From contig NZ_JAGFBV010000002.1 in the NCBI RefSeq assembly GCF_017948595.1, positions 228,224 to 292,223 on the forward strand: DNA of 64,000 bases, in the 5' to 3' direction. A program made the position numbers and the translations under genes. The notes under the pieces were generated by a model. That model worked only from the letters and a program-made list of their open reading frames with translations. It made no database searches and was not told where the DNA came from. Positions within the stretch are counted from its first letter, which is position 1, and each line of letters starts with the position of its first letter. Below are positions 26,764 to 36,060 of this stretch, in pieces. The stretch is from Flavobacterium geliluteum (GTDB taxonomy: Bacteria; Bacteroidota; Bacteroidia; Flavobacteriales; Flavobacteriaceae).

Positions 26764-26805
26764 AGACCAGCAACACAACTTAAAAATAATTTCATACCCA
26801 CATAT

Positions 26806-28974
26806 ATGTCTGCAACATGTCATTTTTTTACAGATTCTTGGGGCTTTACCCAAAGCCCTACGCAATCTTTTGGACCCGTAAATAATTCTGAATTTAATTT
26901 GACTTCCAAATTCAGTGTCACCACCACTCAAAAGGCCTATTCTATTTGTAAAGGAGTTGTTTTGGTACAACCTCAAGCAGGAAATACAGATAAAGTAAAC
27001 GTTATTCTTCGTCCTTACAAACAACCTTTTCCGGGACTAAATATAAAATACTTTATCTATAGAGGTTTACAAAAAAGTGACTTCTTTACCTTAGATACTG
27101 ATCCTTTTATCAATACAACTAATGATTCTGCCTCTGATTTTATCACTAAAATAAATGCTGATTTTAATGCTTTTCATTCAGGTCGAAAAGCAGAGGATGG
27201 CGTTACGGAACTACCTACACCACCATTCATCGCCAAATACATTGGTTATGATGAAAGCATCACAGATGTGACAATTCCGTTAGCTGATTTCTTTTTTAAA
27301 GAATCCGAATTTGTAGCCGCTGACAATACTTTTGACGAAAAAGATGATTTTGAGTTACCTATGATTGACATGGGTAAAACGTTAGGAAATTTTGCTCAAG
27401 GCGAATGCGGAATTGACGTTGTACTCAACTACGGTGACTACAAGCATAATTTTGATAATAGCGAGTTCGCTTTCAATTTAGAGTATGCCCGTAAAGCCGA
27501 AGCTAAAATTATCCTAAGCGGTACTGATGTAAATAAAAAATTATTACGTGAGCAAAGTACGCAGTTTATTGATATTGCAGCGTTCTACGGTTTATTTGTT
27601 CCTAGCGAAAGTGTAGGCATCACAACATCAGGAACGCAAACTGTAAAAAAAGGCTCTGAAATATACGATGCCATTATTAGCAAATTTGCTACAAAAAACA
27701 ACTGTTACGTGTATATCCAGAGTGATTGTACGCGTAGTTATGACTTTTATGGCAATTACAAAATAAACGAAACTGGAGCTCATAATTTAAAAACCGGATT
27801 GCTTGAAGATGCAGTAACCAAAATTGTTCCGATGACCGAAACACAATACGGAACTTTTGACTGGCCCGTTTTAGTCAATACGCAACAACAGGCAACTTCT
27901 GTTACGACAAACAACCTGTATTTGCAATTATCAACCGATAACAACAACAATACTGCATTATATGGGCAAATTGGAAAAATAGCCAACGCACAGAAAGGTA
28001 ATTTTATCAATGCAGATGGTTTAAGATTACCTCCTAACAAAGAAGGCAATTACCAAAAGCTAACGGCAACAATACAGCTTACAGCACCCGCAGCTGCTGG
28101 AAAAAACATTGCAACGCTGAGTATATTGCTTTATCAAGGAAAGGTAAATAATTACACAACAGGGACAACGCAAGATGAGAATGGAGATCTTGTTATTCTT
28201 TACGGACAAGCAAACTTTTTTGATGATGTTTTTAGTTTAATTGATGCACAACCTTTATTAAAACTAAGTGATGATAGCCGTTTTTCTAAAATGACCTCTG
28301 AAAAACTGAACCTTATCAATGCCTTTTACGACAAGAAACAACAAGGTATCTCAGTAGTACAAACTCTAACCGTAAACGATGTTATCGAAACCGGAATTGA
28401 AGCCACACCAACGGTTGCTCGTGTCACTTATCTTACTGAAGCTGTAGATGTCATGAACAACGCTGTCTCTGCAACCGGAAGTACCACACCCGATACCAAA
28501 ACCAGTGCCTCTGCCAGTGGAGCAGTAACCAAAAGCAAAACCTACGAGTTACCCGAGCCCTATTATTATAATTTGAAACTGTTTACAGACAGTACACAAA
28601 CCATAACAGGATTGGAACTGAAAACATTGGATGGCAGCACGCCAAACAAAATTATCCTCGGACTTACCAAAACTGAAAACGAAAGTATTCGAGCATTGAT
28701 TTCTGACGAATTAAAAAATCCACGTCTTTTTTTGATTGATCTGTTTGAAGATGGTAGCGAATTATTATCACCCGAAAACATAAAATACCAGAAATACAAA
28801 GTAGCTATTGTGGCTGAGAATACAAGTGGAGAAAAACAACTCTTTAAACCTGAAACAGATGTTTTTGTGTATTCACTGGATAGAAAGTACCATTTTAGTA
28901 AGGGGTATAGTGAGTATATGCCAGAACAACAATTAGTGTCATTGACACTAGATTTTAACATAACAGTCTTGTAA
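26806..28974 (+). CDS. 722-aa unknown protein upstream of the toxin
   Basis: No signal peptide and no membrane helix. Predicted mostly beta-rich with polar loops; Cys residues at MSATCHF and ECGIDV. The N-terminal part (about 40-130) carries SVTTTQKAYSICKGVVLVQP and VILRPYKQPFPGLNIKYFIYRGL, which are not recognised as a named domain. Residues 545-580 are a Ser/Thr/Ala low-complexity linker (SATGSTTPDTKTSASAS). Stop codon 4 bp before the toxin ATG, so the two are co-translated. Its position recalls a carrier, adaptor or chaperone for the following toxin. Fragments of a second copy survive at 25370-25600. Confidence 0.85.
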   Translation: MSATCHFFTDSWGFTQSPTQSFGPVNNSEFNLTSKFSVTTTQKAYSICKGVVLVQPQAGNTDKVNVILRPYKQPFPGLNIKYFIYRGLQKSDFFTLDTDPFINTTNDSASDFITKINADFNAFHSGRKAEDGVTELPTPPFIAKYIGYDESITDVTIPLADFFFKESEFVAADNTFDEKDDFELPMIDMGKTLGNFAQGECGIDVVLNYGDYKHNFDNSEFAFNLEYARKAEAKIILSGTDVNKKLLREQSTQFIDIAAFYGLFVPSESVGITTSGTQTVKKGSEIYDAIISKFATKNNCYVYIQSDCTRSYDFYGNYKINETGAHNLKTGLLEDAVTKIVPMTETQYGTFDWPVLVNTQQQATSVTTNNLYLQLSTDNNNNTALYGQIGKIANAQKGNFINADGLRLPPNKEGNYQKLTATIQLTAPAAAGKNIATLSILLYQGKVNNYTTGTTQDENGDLVILYGQANFFDDVFSLIDAQPLLKLSDDSRFSKMTSEKLNLINAFYDKKQQGISVVQTLTVNDVIETGIEATPTVARVTYLTEAVDVMNNAVSATGSTTPDTKTSASASGAVTKSKTYELPEPYYYNLKLFTDSTQTITGLELKTLDGSTPNKIILGLTKTENESIRALISDELKNPRLFLIDLFEDGSELLSPENIKYQKYKVAIVAENTSGEKQLFKPETDVFVYSLDRKYHFSKGYSEYMPEQQLVSLTLDFNITVL

Positions 28975-28978
28975 AATT

Positions 28979-31885
28979 ATGGGAGATATAGCAGCAATAT
29001 TGATTGATAAATCAGTTGTAAAGATTAAAAATTTTGACAATCTAAGATATACTTTAGATGGTTTTTTATATGGTTTTACCGTAAATAATTTAAATTATGT
29101 GCATTGTATTGAAAGTGATGTCATTAAGGCGAATTCAGAAATGTTTCAACAATCAATACCGAAAGGTTATTATGATGAAAGTAAATTTTTAGAATACAGA
29201 AAGGATAAAAATAAGATAAAGGAATTTTTAGAAAGTAAATACGATGTAAATTTTGTAACAGCGATAATCGGTGATGTGGTACATGTCAAGAAGATTAAAT
29301 TAACCCCTCCATATACAGACACAGATAACTCAGGTACAGATGATTTTGGTTTTTGGCTTTCTTATACTTTAGCATACAATGGAATTTCGTTATTGAATAA
29401 TAATGGCAGTATTATTAATCCTTCAAGCACTATTCCTGAAGAGAATATGAATCTAGAGCAGATTTCTAAGGAATTTTATAACGCTAATATACACTATGCA
29501 ACAAAAATTGGTTTATCCGACGCCGAGAAGTATGACAGGGCTCTAATTATTGCTAAAATAGCAATAAATATTAATAATATTACAAGAATAGTTTTCCCAT
29601 TATTTACAGGAGAAACCTTATTCGAGCAAATAAAAACCAGCCAGAATGAACTTTGGAAGACAGATGTTTTTATAAATTCTTTACAAGAAGATTTACAAGA
29701 AGATTTACAAAAGTATTTAAATGGGACTTCTAATTTCTCTAGAGTAGGTCGTTTGAATAAATTAAAAATTGAACTTGCTAGTGGTACAGAAAAATTATAT
29801 TGGTTAGTAATTGGGATGCCAATAAGTGCTCTTAGTATATTAACCGCATTATCAAAATTAAAATTGTTAGAGTTTATAATTAGAAATGTTACTATTCGAG
29901 AAACATATTTTTTCAATAATGACAATGAGGCTTTGGTTTTAAGAATAGTGAAATCAGTTACTGAATCTCAAGGGGATGAATTTTTAACAGGTTTAATAGA
30001 TGAGACAAAATATAGTTCACTAAATAGTTGGTCCTTATTTAATAGATTACTAAATGATGTTGACGATTCTTTTATTGGAATTGGAGAAGATAACAGAAAG
30101 GATTTAGTGATGTCGCTCTATTTAATTTGGCAGGTTAGCAGTTATAATCCGTATCAAAATGGTACTTTTAGTCAAACGAATTTAAATAAATTTGTTTATA
30201 ATGATCAATTAGGAACAAATCCTGACCCTTCTAAACCGATTTTTGAAAGTTTAATGGGGATTAATCCTCAAAGTTTAAAGTATAGCGCAGCACCAATTAC
30301 TTTGAATTATGTATCAGAAACAGCCTATGGCTTTTATTTCGATAATTTTGATTTTTACAATACCGCCCCAGCAGTCGATGGAGATTCATTTAGCTATGAT
30401 ATGAGACATTTCTTAAATGGAAAAAATTATCCAAAAAATAAAATTATAGCGATTCAAGATAATTATAAAGCATCTGGAGATAAAGGCTTGTATGGGACTT
30501 ATGATTATTATCAACCAGTATCATTAATTAATACAAATCAAAATGCGGCAATTAGCATTCCTGTAGTTAATGGCAATAACAACCCAATTGATAATAATAT
30601 AAACAGTCTTATTCCTATCTTTGTTTTAAAATATATAGACGGAAAAAACAGAGAAAGCAATTTTAAAACTGGAGTCGGGTATTTTGTTGATGTAGCTTCT
30701 CTATTTCTTGGAGGTTATGGAGCTCTAACAAAGATTAAACATTTACGTGCACTTTCTGGTTTTACAGAGGCAATGATACTAGGTACAGAGACAGGTTCTG
30801 GAACAGGATTAGTTGTTAGTATGTATGTTGCTGCAGGAACTGAAGCAATTAGTTTTAGTGCAGCTACCATCAGTTTGTTTTTAAAAATAATTACCACACC
30901 TGGAAATACGAATAAGCCATGGCTAGTAGATCTTAAAAATAAAGTGATGTGGCTCGAAATACTTTCAGCAACAAGTAGTGCTCTTGCCGAAGGAATGATA
31001 AGAAAAACGTCTAAAAATTTAGTAAATGAATTTAATAACACCCCTAATGGATGGCCTGATGAGTTTATTTCAGATCCAAGAGGTATTGATGCACAATTAA
31101 CACTTCAAAAAACTTCGGGATTAGCAGTTGATATTACTATTTATAGGAATAAAGCATTAGTAAAATTGGAAAAGAAATTTGTACTGGATACAAAATATTT
31201 TGATGGGGATAGATATACTTTATCAGAGAAACAAAATTTAATTGATATTGGATATCAAAAAGGATTGACATCTGACGAAGCATCAGGAATAATTCATCAA
31301 GCTAGTAGGAGACAGCATCCTCAAGTAGATGTAAATATTTTACATGATAGGATGGATAATCTTTTACTTGTAAAAAGACGTGGATATCCTTTCCCATTTA
31401 CAAGTAAAGTTCAATTTCAAAATTATATTGATGCAAAAATAAAACCAACATTAGATAAGTTTGGATTACCAAAAAATAATGTTCACATTGGTGGTTCAGG
31501 AATTACCTCGCAAACAAGTATTAGTGGAGGAATCCAAGATACTGATTGGGTTGTCTATTTTGCTTCAAAAGAGGAAGAATCAGATTATGTTAATGAGCTG
31601 GTTAAGAAATTTGAGCAAATGACAAAAACAGATCCTAAAATTCTTAACAATAAAAAAGCAAGGAAATACATTGAAGGATTAAGAGAAAATTATTTAGACA
31701 CCGGTACTATTCATAAACAGTATATAGTAGCAATAGAAAATGGAAAAAAAATTAATCTATTTAAGGATGAATCTAAAGTAGAAAATTATATTGTTGATTT
31801 TTTTGGAGACACTCCAACAGATATAACTCCAAAAGTATTTGGAATTAATAACAATATTCCACAAATTAAAATAAATTTAAAATAA
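28979..31885 (+). CDS. 968-aa polymorphic-toxin-like protein with nucleotidyltransferase-like C-terminus
   Basis: No Sec signal and no T9SS sorting domain. The long N-terminal part is of unknown family. Hydrophobic segments near 270-300 (LYWLVIGMPISALSILTAL) and near 595-650 (TGLVVSMYVAAGTEAISFSAATI) could insert into a membrane. The last about 190 residues (from HDRMDNLLLVKRRG) look like a separate effector module: GGS at 838-840 followed after 13 residues by D854-x-D856 (GGIQDTDWVVYF). This matches the hG[GS]-x(9-13)-Dx[DE] signature of polymerase-beta-type nucleotidyltransferases, a known fold among bacterial toxins. The next gene (1 bp gap) is immunity-like, and three more toxin-tail/immunity cassettes follow, as in polymorphic toxin loci. 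A small 12-bp direct repeat (LQEDLQEDLQ) lies near 240. Confidence 0.7.
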   Translation: MGDIAAILIDKSVVKIKNFDNLRYTLDGFLYGFTVNNLNYVHCIESDVIKANSEMFQQSIPKGYYDESKFLEYRKDKNKIKEFLESKYDVNFVTAIIGDVVHVKKIKLTPPYTDTDNSGTDDFGFWLSYTLAYNGISLLNNNGSIINPSSTIPEENMNLEQISKEFYNANIHYATKIGLSDAEKYDRALIIAKIAININNITRIVFPLFTGETLFEQIKTSQNELWKTDVFINSLQEDLQEDLQKYLNGTSNFSRVGRLNKLKIELASGTEKLYWLVIGMPISALSILTALSKLKLLEFIIRNVTIRETYFFNNDNEALVLRIVKSVTESQGDEFLTGLIDETKYSSLNSWSLFNRLLNDVDDSFIGIGEDNRKDLVMSLYLIWQVSSYNPYQNGTFSQTNLNKFVYNDQLGTNPDPSKPIFESLMGINPQSLKYSAAPITLNYVSETAYGFYFDNFDFYNTAPAVDGDSFSYDMRHFLNGKNYPKNKIIAIQDNYKASGDKGLYGTYDYYQPVSLINTNQNAAISIPVVNGNNNPIDNNINSLIPIFVLKYIDGKNRESNFKTGVGYFVDVASLFLGGYGALTKIKHLRALSGFTEAMILGTETGSGTGLVVSMYVAAGTEAISFSAATISLFLKIITTPGNTNKPWLVDLKNKVMWLEILSATSSALAEGMIRKTSKNLVNEFNNTPNGWPDEFISDPRGIDAQLTLQKTSGLAVDITIYRNKALVKLEKKFVLDTKYFDGDRYTLSEKQNLIDIGYQKGLTSDEASGIIHQASRRQHPQVDVNILHDRMDNLLLVKRRGYPFPFTSKVQFQNYIDAKIKPTLDKFGLPKNNVHIGGSGITSQTSISGGIQDTDWVVYFASKEEESDYVNELVKKFEQMTKTDPKILNNKKARKYIEGLRENYLDTGTIHKQYIVAIENGKKINLFKDESKVENYIVDFFGDTPTDITPKVFGINNNIPQIKINLK

Positions 31886-31886
31886 T

Positions 31887-32492
31887 ATGGCAGTAGTAAT
31901 ATCATACGAAAATGAGTCAGAAAAATCAATAACTTCTACTCAAGTAAGTTTTCTAAAAAAACATATAAAAGTGTTTTCTGTAGATGGTTTAGTAAAGAAA
32001 AAGGAGGAATTTAAAAATGGTGTTATTGAAAATTTAATATACTATAAAGATTCAAATGAATCAATAACTACTATTCTTTCTGAAAATCAAACAATTTCTT
32101 CTATTGAAATAAGAGAAAGAAAATTTATAGGCGATTTCATACTAATAGATCATAGTGATTATTATAATGGAGTTTTAGAATTTAAGGATATCTCTGTAAT
32201 TGATCATAATGGTAATGAAATATATTCAAGCCCAATAAATATAGTTTCAAATTTACATGACTATGAAGAAACTAATAAATACTTTTATGATGATACTGGT
32301 AAAAAGCTATATACGTTTTGGTATGGTACTAATGGACAGTTTGGTCATATGCAAAGTCATAATCCTTTACATAAAGATTACATAAATGAATTTAAACACA
32401 GCTTTTATTTAGATGAATTGGATACTTTAGAAGATTTTGATTGGGCAAATATGGCTTATTACCATAATGCCGAACCGATAATTCCAAATTAG
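31887..32492 (+). CDS. Putative immunity protein of the 968-aa toxin
   Basis: 201 aa, acidic, soluble, starting 1 bp after the toxin stop. The body has the plan of antitoxin-repeat or MORN-like proteins: alternating strands around short charged turns (VIDHNGNEIYSS, YFYDDTGKKLYTFW). Its end, DWANMAYYHNAEPIIPN, resembles the end of the protein encoded at 34224-34859 (PWNDHSYYHDFEPLLPTG), so the two are distant paralogues. Neutralisation of the nucleotidyltransferase-like domain is inferred from position only. Confidence 0.7.
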   Translation: MAVVISYENESEKSITSTQVSFLKKHIKVFSVDGLVKKKEEFKNGVIENLIYYKDSNESITTILSENQTISSIEIRERKFIGDFILIDHSDYYNGVLEFKDISVIDHNGNEIYSSPINIVSNLHDYEETNKYFYDDTGKKLYTFWYGTNGQFGHMQSHNPLHKDYINEFKHSFYLDELDTLEDFDWANMAYYHNAEPIIPN

Positions 32493-32499
32493 AATAATT

Positions 32500-33045
32500 A
32501 TGTTTTTATATGATAAAATAATTGTAGTTGATGTTGAGGCAACTTGTTGGGAAGAAAATCTAAAACCACAGGATATGTGCAATGATATTATTGAGATTGG
32601 AATTTGTAAGTATGTAGTTGCTACAGGTGAAATTGAAGATAAGAGAAGCTATTTTATAAAACCTCAGCGTTCAACTATTAGCTTATTTTGTTCAAATTTA
32701 ACAGGGATAACTCAAGAGAAAATTGACAAAGAAAGTATGTCATTTGAAGAGGCTTGCAAAAAAATACGGAAAAGATATGGATCTAACATGCGTGCTTGGG
32801 CAGCCTATGGAGAATACGATAGAACAATAATACAAAATCATTGTAAAGATTTTAATGTGGATAATCCGTTTAGTGAAACGTATATTAACATTAAAACTAT
32901 GTTTATTTTTAAAAATAAAATGCCCAATGCTTTGAGCTTATTAGAAGAATTAGAAATTATAGGTGAGAAATTCAAAGGAACAATCCATAATGGAGCAGAC
33001 GATGCCTATAATACAGCTAAATTATTAAAAAATATTTTGAATTAA
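32500..33045 (+). CDS. DEDDh-type 3'-5' exonuclease
   Basis: 181 aa. The four motifs are present: DxE in IVVDVEATCW (residues 10-18), a middle Asp in YGEYDRT near 105, and HNGADDAYNTA at the end giving His and the last Asp. Family of RNase T/KapD/oligoribonuclease-like enzymes that trim DNA or RNA 3' ends. It follows the immunity-like gene by 7 bp and precedes the first REP-like element. In this place it could be a second line of defence against the toxin's nucleic-acid product (for instance removing added nucleotides) or a passenger; the former is speculation. Confidence 0.88.
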   Translation: MFLYDKIIVVDVEATCWEENLKPQDMCNDIIEIGICKYVVATGEIEDKRSYFIKPQRSTISLFCSNLTGITQEKIDKESMSFEEACKKIRKRYGSNMRAWAAYGEYDRTIIQNHCKDFNVDNPFSETYINIKTMFIFKNKMPNALSLLEELEIIGEKFKGTIHNGADDAYNTAKLLKNILN

Positions 33046-33046
33046 A

Positions 33047-33242
33047 GCCCCACCGCTAGCGCGAGCGTCCCGCTCGTGAACGCAAAGCATAAAAATACCA
33101 ACTCAAAGGTGTTACTAATCTTCTAGACTGGAAATACAGTTCTGCCAAAAATTATGGCGCCAATGACCAAACTGTTTTAGAAATTGATATGAATTGATGT
33201 TGATTACGTTCACGAGCGGGACGCTTGCGCCAGCAAGGGGGG
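33047..33242. mobile_element. REP-like element with RAYT C-terminal stub, copy 1
   Basis: GC-rich end CGCTAGCGCGAGCGTCCCGC (33054 on) and its inverted counterpart (ACGAGCGGGACGCTTGCGCC, near 33211) flank about 120 bp. In one frame this internal DNA reads LLDWKYSSAKNYG ... QTVLEIDMN and a stop. The DWKYSSAKNYG motif is the C-terminal signature of REP-associated tyrosine transposases (Y1 family; NPV..DWKYSSA.NY). No catalytic HUH or Tyr part remains. Confidence 0.7.
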
Positions 33243-33493
33243 ATGAGCAGAAATTATTGGAAGAGATGAGTTATGCATGGACAAATAAAATTATTCATAT
33301 TCAATTACCTCCTCAATCAAGAACTATTTTAGGAAATAGTTACAATGTCACTACTACAAAATATCGTTTCATATTTTCAGATGGTACAAAAATTGAATTT
33401 ATACAACGAAGCCACGAATTAGATCCAGTCACAGAAACATTACAAACAGATCATTTATCTTTGATGACAATTGTAAAGCAATATAACCCTTAA
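33242..33493 (+). pseudogene. Orphan toxin C-terminal fragment, cassette 1
   Basis: About 83 codons that become coding-like exactly at the edge of the REP-like element (DEQKLLEEMSYAWTNKI). The open frame reaching upstream uses a TTG inside the transposon stub and is not a natural N-terminus. It has a small beta-rich end (TKYRFIFSDGTKIEFIQRS) without recognised catalytic residues, and is followed 10 bp later by an immunity-like gene. This is the typical layout of a stored toxin tip that could replace the C-terminus of the full toxin by recombination. Confidence 0.6.
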
Positions 33494-33503
33494 AGCAAAC
33501 AGT

Positions 33504-33845
33504 ATGAACAAACAAGATGAGTTAAACTTAAAATTTTATAAGAAAATGGGACCTTTTAATGAATTAGGATACATTTTAGACTCAAGTAATGCTATTGGTA
33601 ATTATAAAAGATTAAACATTATTCAATTTTTACCTAAGATTGTAATTACTTATTTAATAGATACAATTAATTCAATACAAAATAACCAACCTTATGATCC
33701 TTCTTTTCTTAACAGTGCAGAAGAATTTTCAGTATTTGAAGTGAAATTTTCTAATCCTTATTTTTCAATTGATGGTCATGAAACAATTCATATGAATGAT
33801 TTAAAACTGGTACTGCAAGAATGGTTATCATTTAGAAATTCGTAA
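33504..33845 (+). CDS. Putative immunity protein, cassette 1
   Basis: 113 aa, soluble, mildly acidic, starting 10 bp after the toxin fragment. Helical N-terminus (LNLKFYKKMGPFNELGYIL) and a strand-rich C-terminus (FEVKFSNPYFSIDG). No named family recognised. Intact despite loss of the toxin body, as expected for selection to keep immunity. Confidence 0.65.
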   Translation: MNKQDELNLKFYKKMGPFNELGYILDSSNAIGNYKRLNIIQFLPKIVITYLIDTINSIQNNQPYDPSFLNSAEEFSVFEVKFSNPYFSIDGHETIHMNDLKLVLQEWLSFRNS

Positions 33846-33913
33846 TAGTCATAACTTCTTGCCTATCCTTTCCGTCTGTCGTGAGTGTCTCAATATAAGT
33901 GTTCGAAAACTCA

Positions 33914-34180
33914 AATCCACCGCTAGCAAGATCGTCCCGGTCGTGAACGCAAAGTATAAAAATACCAACTCAAAGGTGTTACTAATCCCCCCGCTAGCGC
34001 GAGCGTCCCGCTCGTAAACACAAAGTATAAAAAATAAGAACTCAAAGGCATTACTAATCCTGTAGACTGGAAATATAGTTCTGCCAAAAATTATGGCGAC
34101 AATGACCAAACTGTTTTAGAAATTGATATGAATTGATGTTGATTACGTTCACGAGCGGGACGCTCGCGCCAGCGGGGGGG
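33914..34180. mobile_element. REP-like element, copies 2a (truncated) and 2b
   Basis: 2a (about 33914-33987) has the left end and first internal 40 bp. It is interrupted by a complete 2b (33987-34180) with left end CGCTAGCGCGAGCGTCCCGC, the stub NPVDWKYSSAKNYGDNDQTV (codons from 34056), and the inverted right end ACGAGCGGGACGCTCGCGCC. One element has landed in or recombined with another. Confidence 0.7.
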
Positions 34181-34218
34181 CTTACGATATTGAACCTTTT
34201 TTAACATTTAAATTTTAA
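34180..34218 (+). pseudogene. Last 12 codons of a lost toxin, cassette 2
   Basis: Between the REP-like right end and the next ATG the reading AYDIEPFLTFKF-stop remains. It occupies the position where cassettes 1 and 3 have toxin C-terminal fragments, so it is probably the tail of a toxin tip otherwise removed. Very short, hence uncertain. Confidence 0.35.
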
Positions 34219-34223
34219 ATTAT

Positions 34224-34859
34224 ATGGCTACTATGATTAAATATACAAATACTGATTTTGAAGAAATAACTCAACAGCAAGTTAGTAAATCAAAAGAATA
34301 CCACAAGGAGACTTATGAAAATGGAGAATTGAAATTAATTCAAAAATATTGGATGAAAGGAAGAAATGTGGAAACATCATATAATGGTGGTGAATATTAT
34401 TTATCTCTAGATGAAAATCTTGAAGATATAATTAATCAATACCTTCCAATAGGAATAAGCTGGTTCTTTTATTATAATAAAGTAACCAATGCAAATAATG
34501 ATGAAAAATGGGAATATCAGTTTTTTCATAAAGGTATTTTAGATAGAAAAGGGGTTGAAGTGTATAATAAAAATGGAGAACTTTTAGCTTCTTGTATTAA
34601 AGATTTACTAACGAATGACATTAAGGAAAAAAGAAAATATTTCTATGGAGACTTAAATATTTTTAAAAGAATAGATTATAAATATCCGTATTACACTTTT
34701 AATTATGAAGATAATGGAATTGATACAATATTTGTTCATGATGAAGATTATAGGCTAAATGAATTTTTAGCAAGTAACGAGATGAGTATTTTTCCTTGGA
34801 ATGATCATTCATATTATCATGATTTTGAACCACTACTACCAACAGGTTTAAATATTTAA
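34224..34859 (+). CDS. Putative immunity protein, cassette 2
   Basis: 211 aa, acidic and aromatic, soluble. Same plan as the protein at 31887-32492: short N-terminal MIKYTNTDFEEITQQQVSKSKEY-like start, charged beta-turn repeats (DRKGVEVYNKNGELLASC), and a closing YYHDFEPLLP. It is therefore a distant paralogue protecting against a related but different effector. Preceded by a 12-codon toxin remnant. Confidence 0.68.
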   Translation: MATMIKYTNTDFEEITQQQVSKSKEYHKETYENGELKLIQKYWMKGRNVETSYNGGEYYLSLDENLEDIINQYLPIGISWFFYYNKVTNANNDEKWEYQFFHKGILDRKGVEVYNKNGELLASCIKDLLTNDIKEKRKYFYGDLNIFKRIDYKYPYYTFNYEDNGIDTIFVHDEDYRLNEFLASNEMSIFPWNDHSYYHDFEPLLPTGLNI

Positions 34860-34860
34860 T

Positions 34861-35079
34861 TCCCCCCCGCTAGTGCGAGCGTCCCGCTCGTGAAAACAAA
34901 GTATAAAAAAATAAGAACTCAAAGGTGTTACTAATCCTGTAGACTGGAAATATAGTTCTGCCAAAAATTATGGCGACAATGACCAAACTGTTTTAGAAAT
35001 TGATATGAATTGATGTTGATTACGTTCACGAGCGGGACGCTCGCGCCAGCAAGGGGGACGCTCGCGCTAGCGGGGGGGA
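34861..35079. mobile_element. REP-like element with RAYT stub, copy 3
   Basis: Same structure as copy 2b (left end from 34868, stub, right end near 35025). An extra right-end repeat (GGGGACGCTCGCGCTAGCGG, about 35054-35074) is appended. The toxin fragment of cassette 3 opens immediately after. Confidence 0.7.
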
Positions 35080-35080
35080 G

Positions 35081-35572
35081 GCTTTTTCATTTTTTGAAGC
35101 ATTTACTCGAAAACAGAAGGACAGATTTAAACGTGCAAATAAGTTGTTAGTTGAAATACAGCCATACAATGATAATACCCCTGTTGGATCAATTATACGA
35201 GAGAGATATTTATCAGGAGAAAAAGATAAAATAGAATCTGTTTTTGGAAACAGTTTACCTCAATATTTTAAAGAACCATCTAACTATGATAACTTTGAAA
35301 TTTTTAAGAAAAAAGCAATTGATGTAAGTAAAAGAAATAGAGAGAATGATACTGAAGTAAAATTTATATTTAATTTTTTGGAAGAACATTGGAATTCAGG
35401 TAACCGTTTTGTTATAAATATGGAATCTACATTATATACTTGTACAAGCTGTCAAGGTTACTTTGTATATTTGAAAGAATTAGCTAAACAAGAAGGTAAA
35501 ATTTTAGAAATTAAAATGATAGCAAACAAACGAGCTGAGGATACTGGAACATTGAAAAAATTGATCAAATAA
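35081..35572 (+). pseudogene. Orphan toxin C-terminal domain, deaminase-like, cassette 3
   Basis: Open from the REP edge (AFSFFEAFTRKQKDRFK ...) for 163 codons; an internal TTG at 35144 is a possible weak start. The body has helix-rich FEIFKKKAIDVSKRN, then FLEEHWNSGNRFVINME and TLYTCTSCQGYFVYLKEL. The (E)..TCTSCQ segment resembles the zinc-binding PCxxC motif of toxin-type cytidine or nucleotide deaminases with a Glu upstream; a clear HxE is not seen, so the call is tentative. The following gene is SUKH-like, a frequent partner of deaminase toxins. Confidence 0.5.
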
Positions 35573-35581
35573 ATTAGAATT

Positions 35582-36058
35582 ATGAAAATAGAATATTTAG
35601 CAAAATTGCAAGATAACCCTTATGAAAACCCTAGTGATTTAAAAAATAGTTTCATCATAGAAGGCATTACCTTAAATGAAATTCAAGATTTAGAGAAACT
35701 TTACAATAACGGAAATCCATTTCCAAAAGTTTTAAAAGAATTACTTTTTTTGGCTGGTAATTATTGTTATGTATGCGATTATGGAATAGATGAAACTCAG
35801 CAAGAACTACAGGAATGGGTTAGAGAAGATATGGCAGATAATGGAAGAACTATTTCACGTCCATTTTATGCTTTTGATGTATATGGAGGTGATCAGTTTT
35901 TATTTATTTATTTAGATGAAGGCGAAAATCCGACAGTTTACGAGGCTCATCCTTGGATTACGGGAAGTAATTGGATTAAGCATCTTGATAACTTGACAAT
36001 AAAGAGTTTAGTTGATAGTGGCATTGAAAGAGTCAAAAGAGGAGAAAATCCTTTTTAA
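35582..36058 (+). CDS. SMI1/KNR4 (SUKH)-like immunity protein, cassette 3
   Basis: 158 aa. SUKH fold signs: N-terminal helix ITLNEIQDLEKLY, then PKVLKELLFLAGNYC, and a strand-rich end FYAFDVYGGDQFLFIYLDEG with NPTVYEAHPW. SUKH proteins are the most common immunity family of polymorphic nucleic-acid-targeting toxins. Starts 9 bp after the toxin fragment. Confidence 0.7.
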   Translation: MKIEYLAKLQDNPYENPSDLKNSFIIEGITLNEIQDLEKLYNNGNPFPKVLKELLFLAGNYCYVCDYGIDETQQELQEWVREDMADNGRTISRPFYAFDVYGGDQFLFIYLDEGENPTVYEAHPWITGSNWIKHLDNLTIKSLVDSGIERVKRGENPF

Positions 36059-36060
36059 AA

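Noticed and set aside
33849..34109. Minus-strand 86-codon frame
   Set aside because: Lies across the REP-like elements 2a and 2b; translation reflects repeat sequence only.
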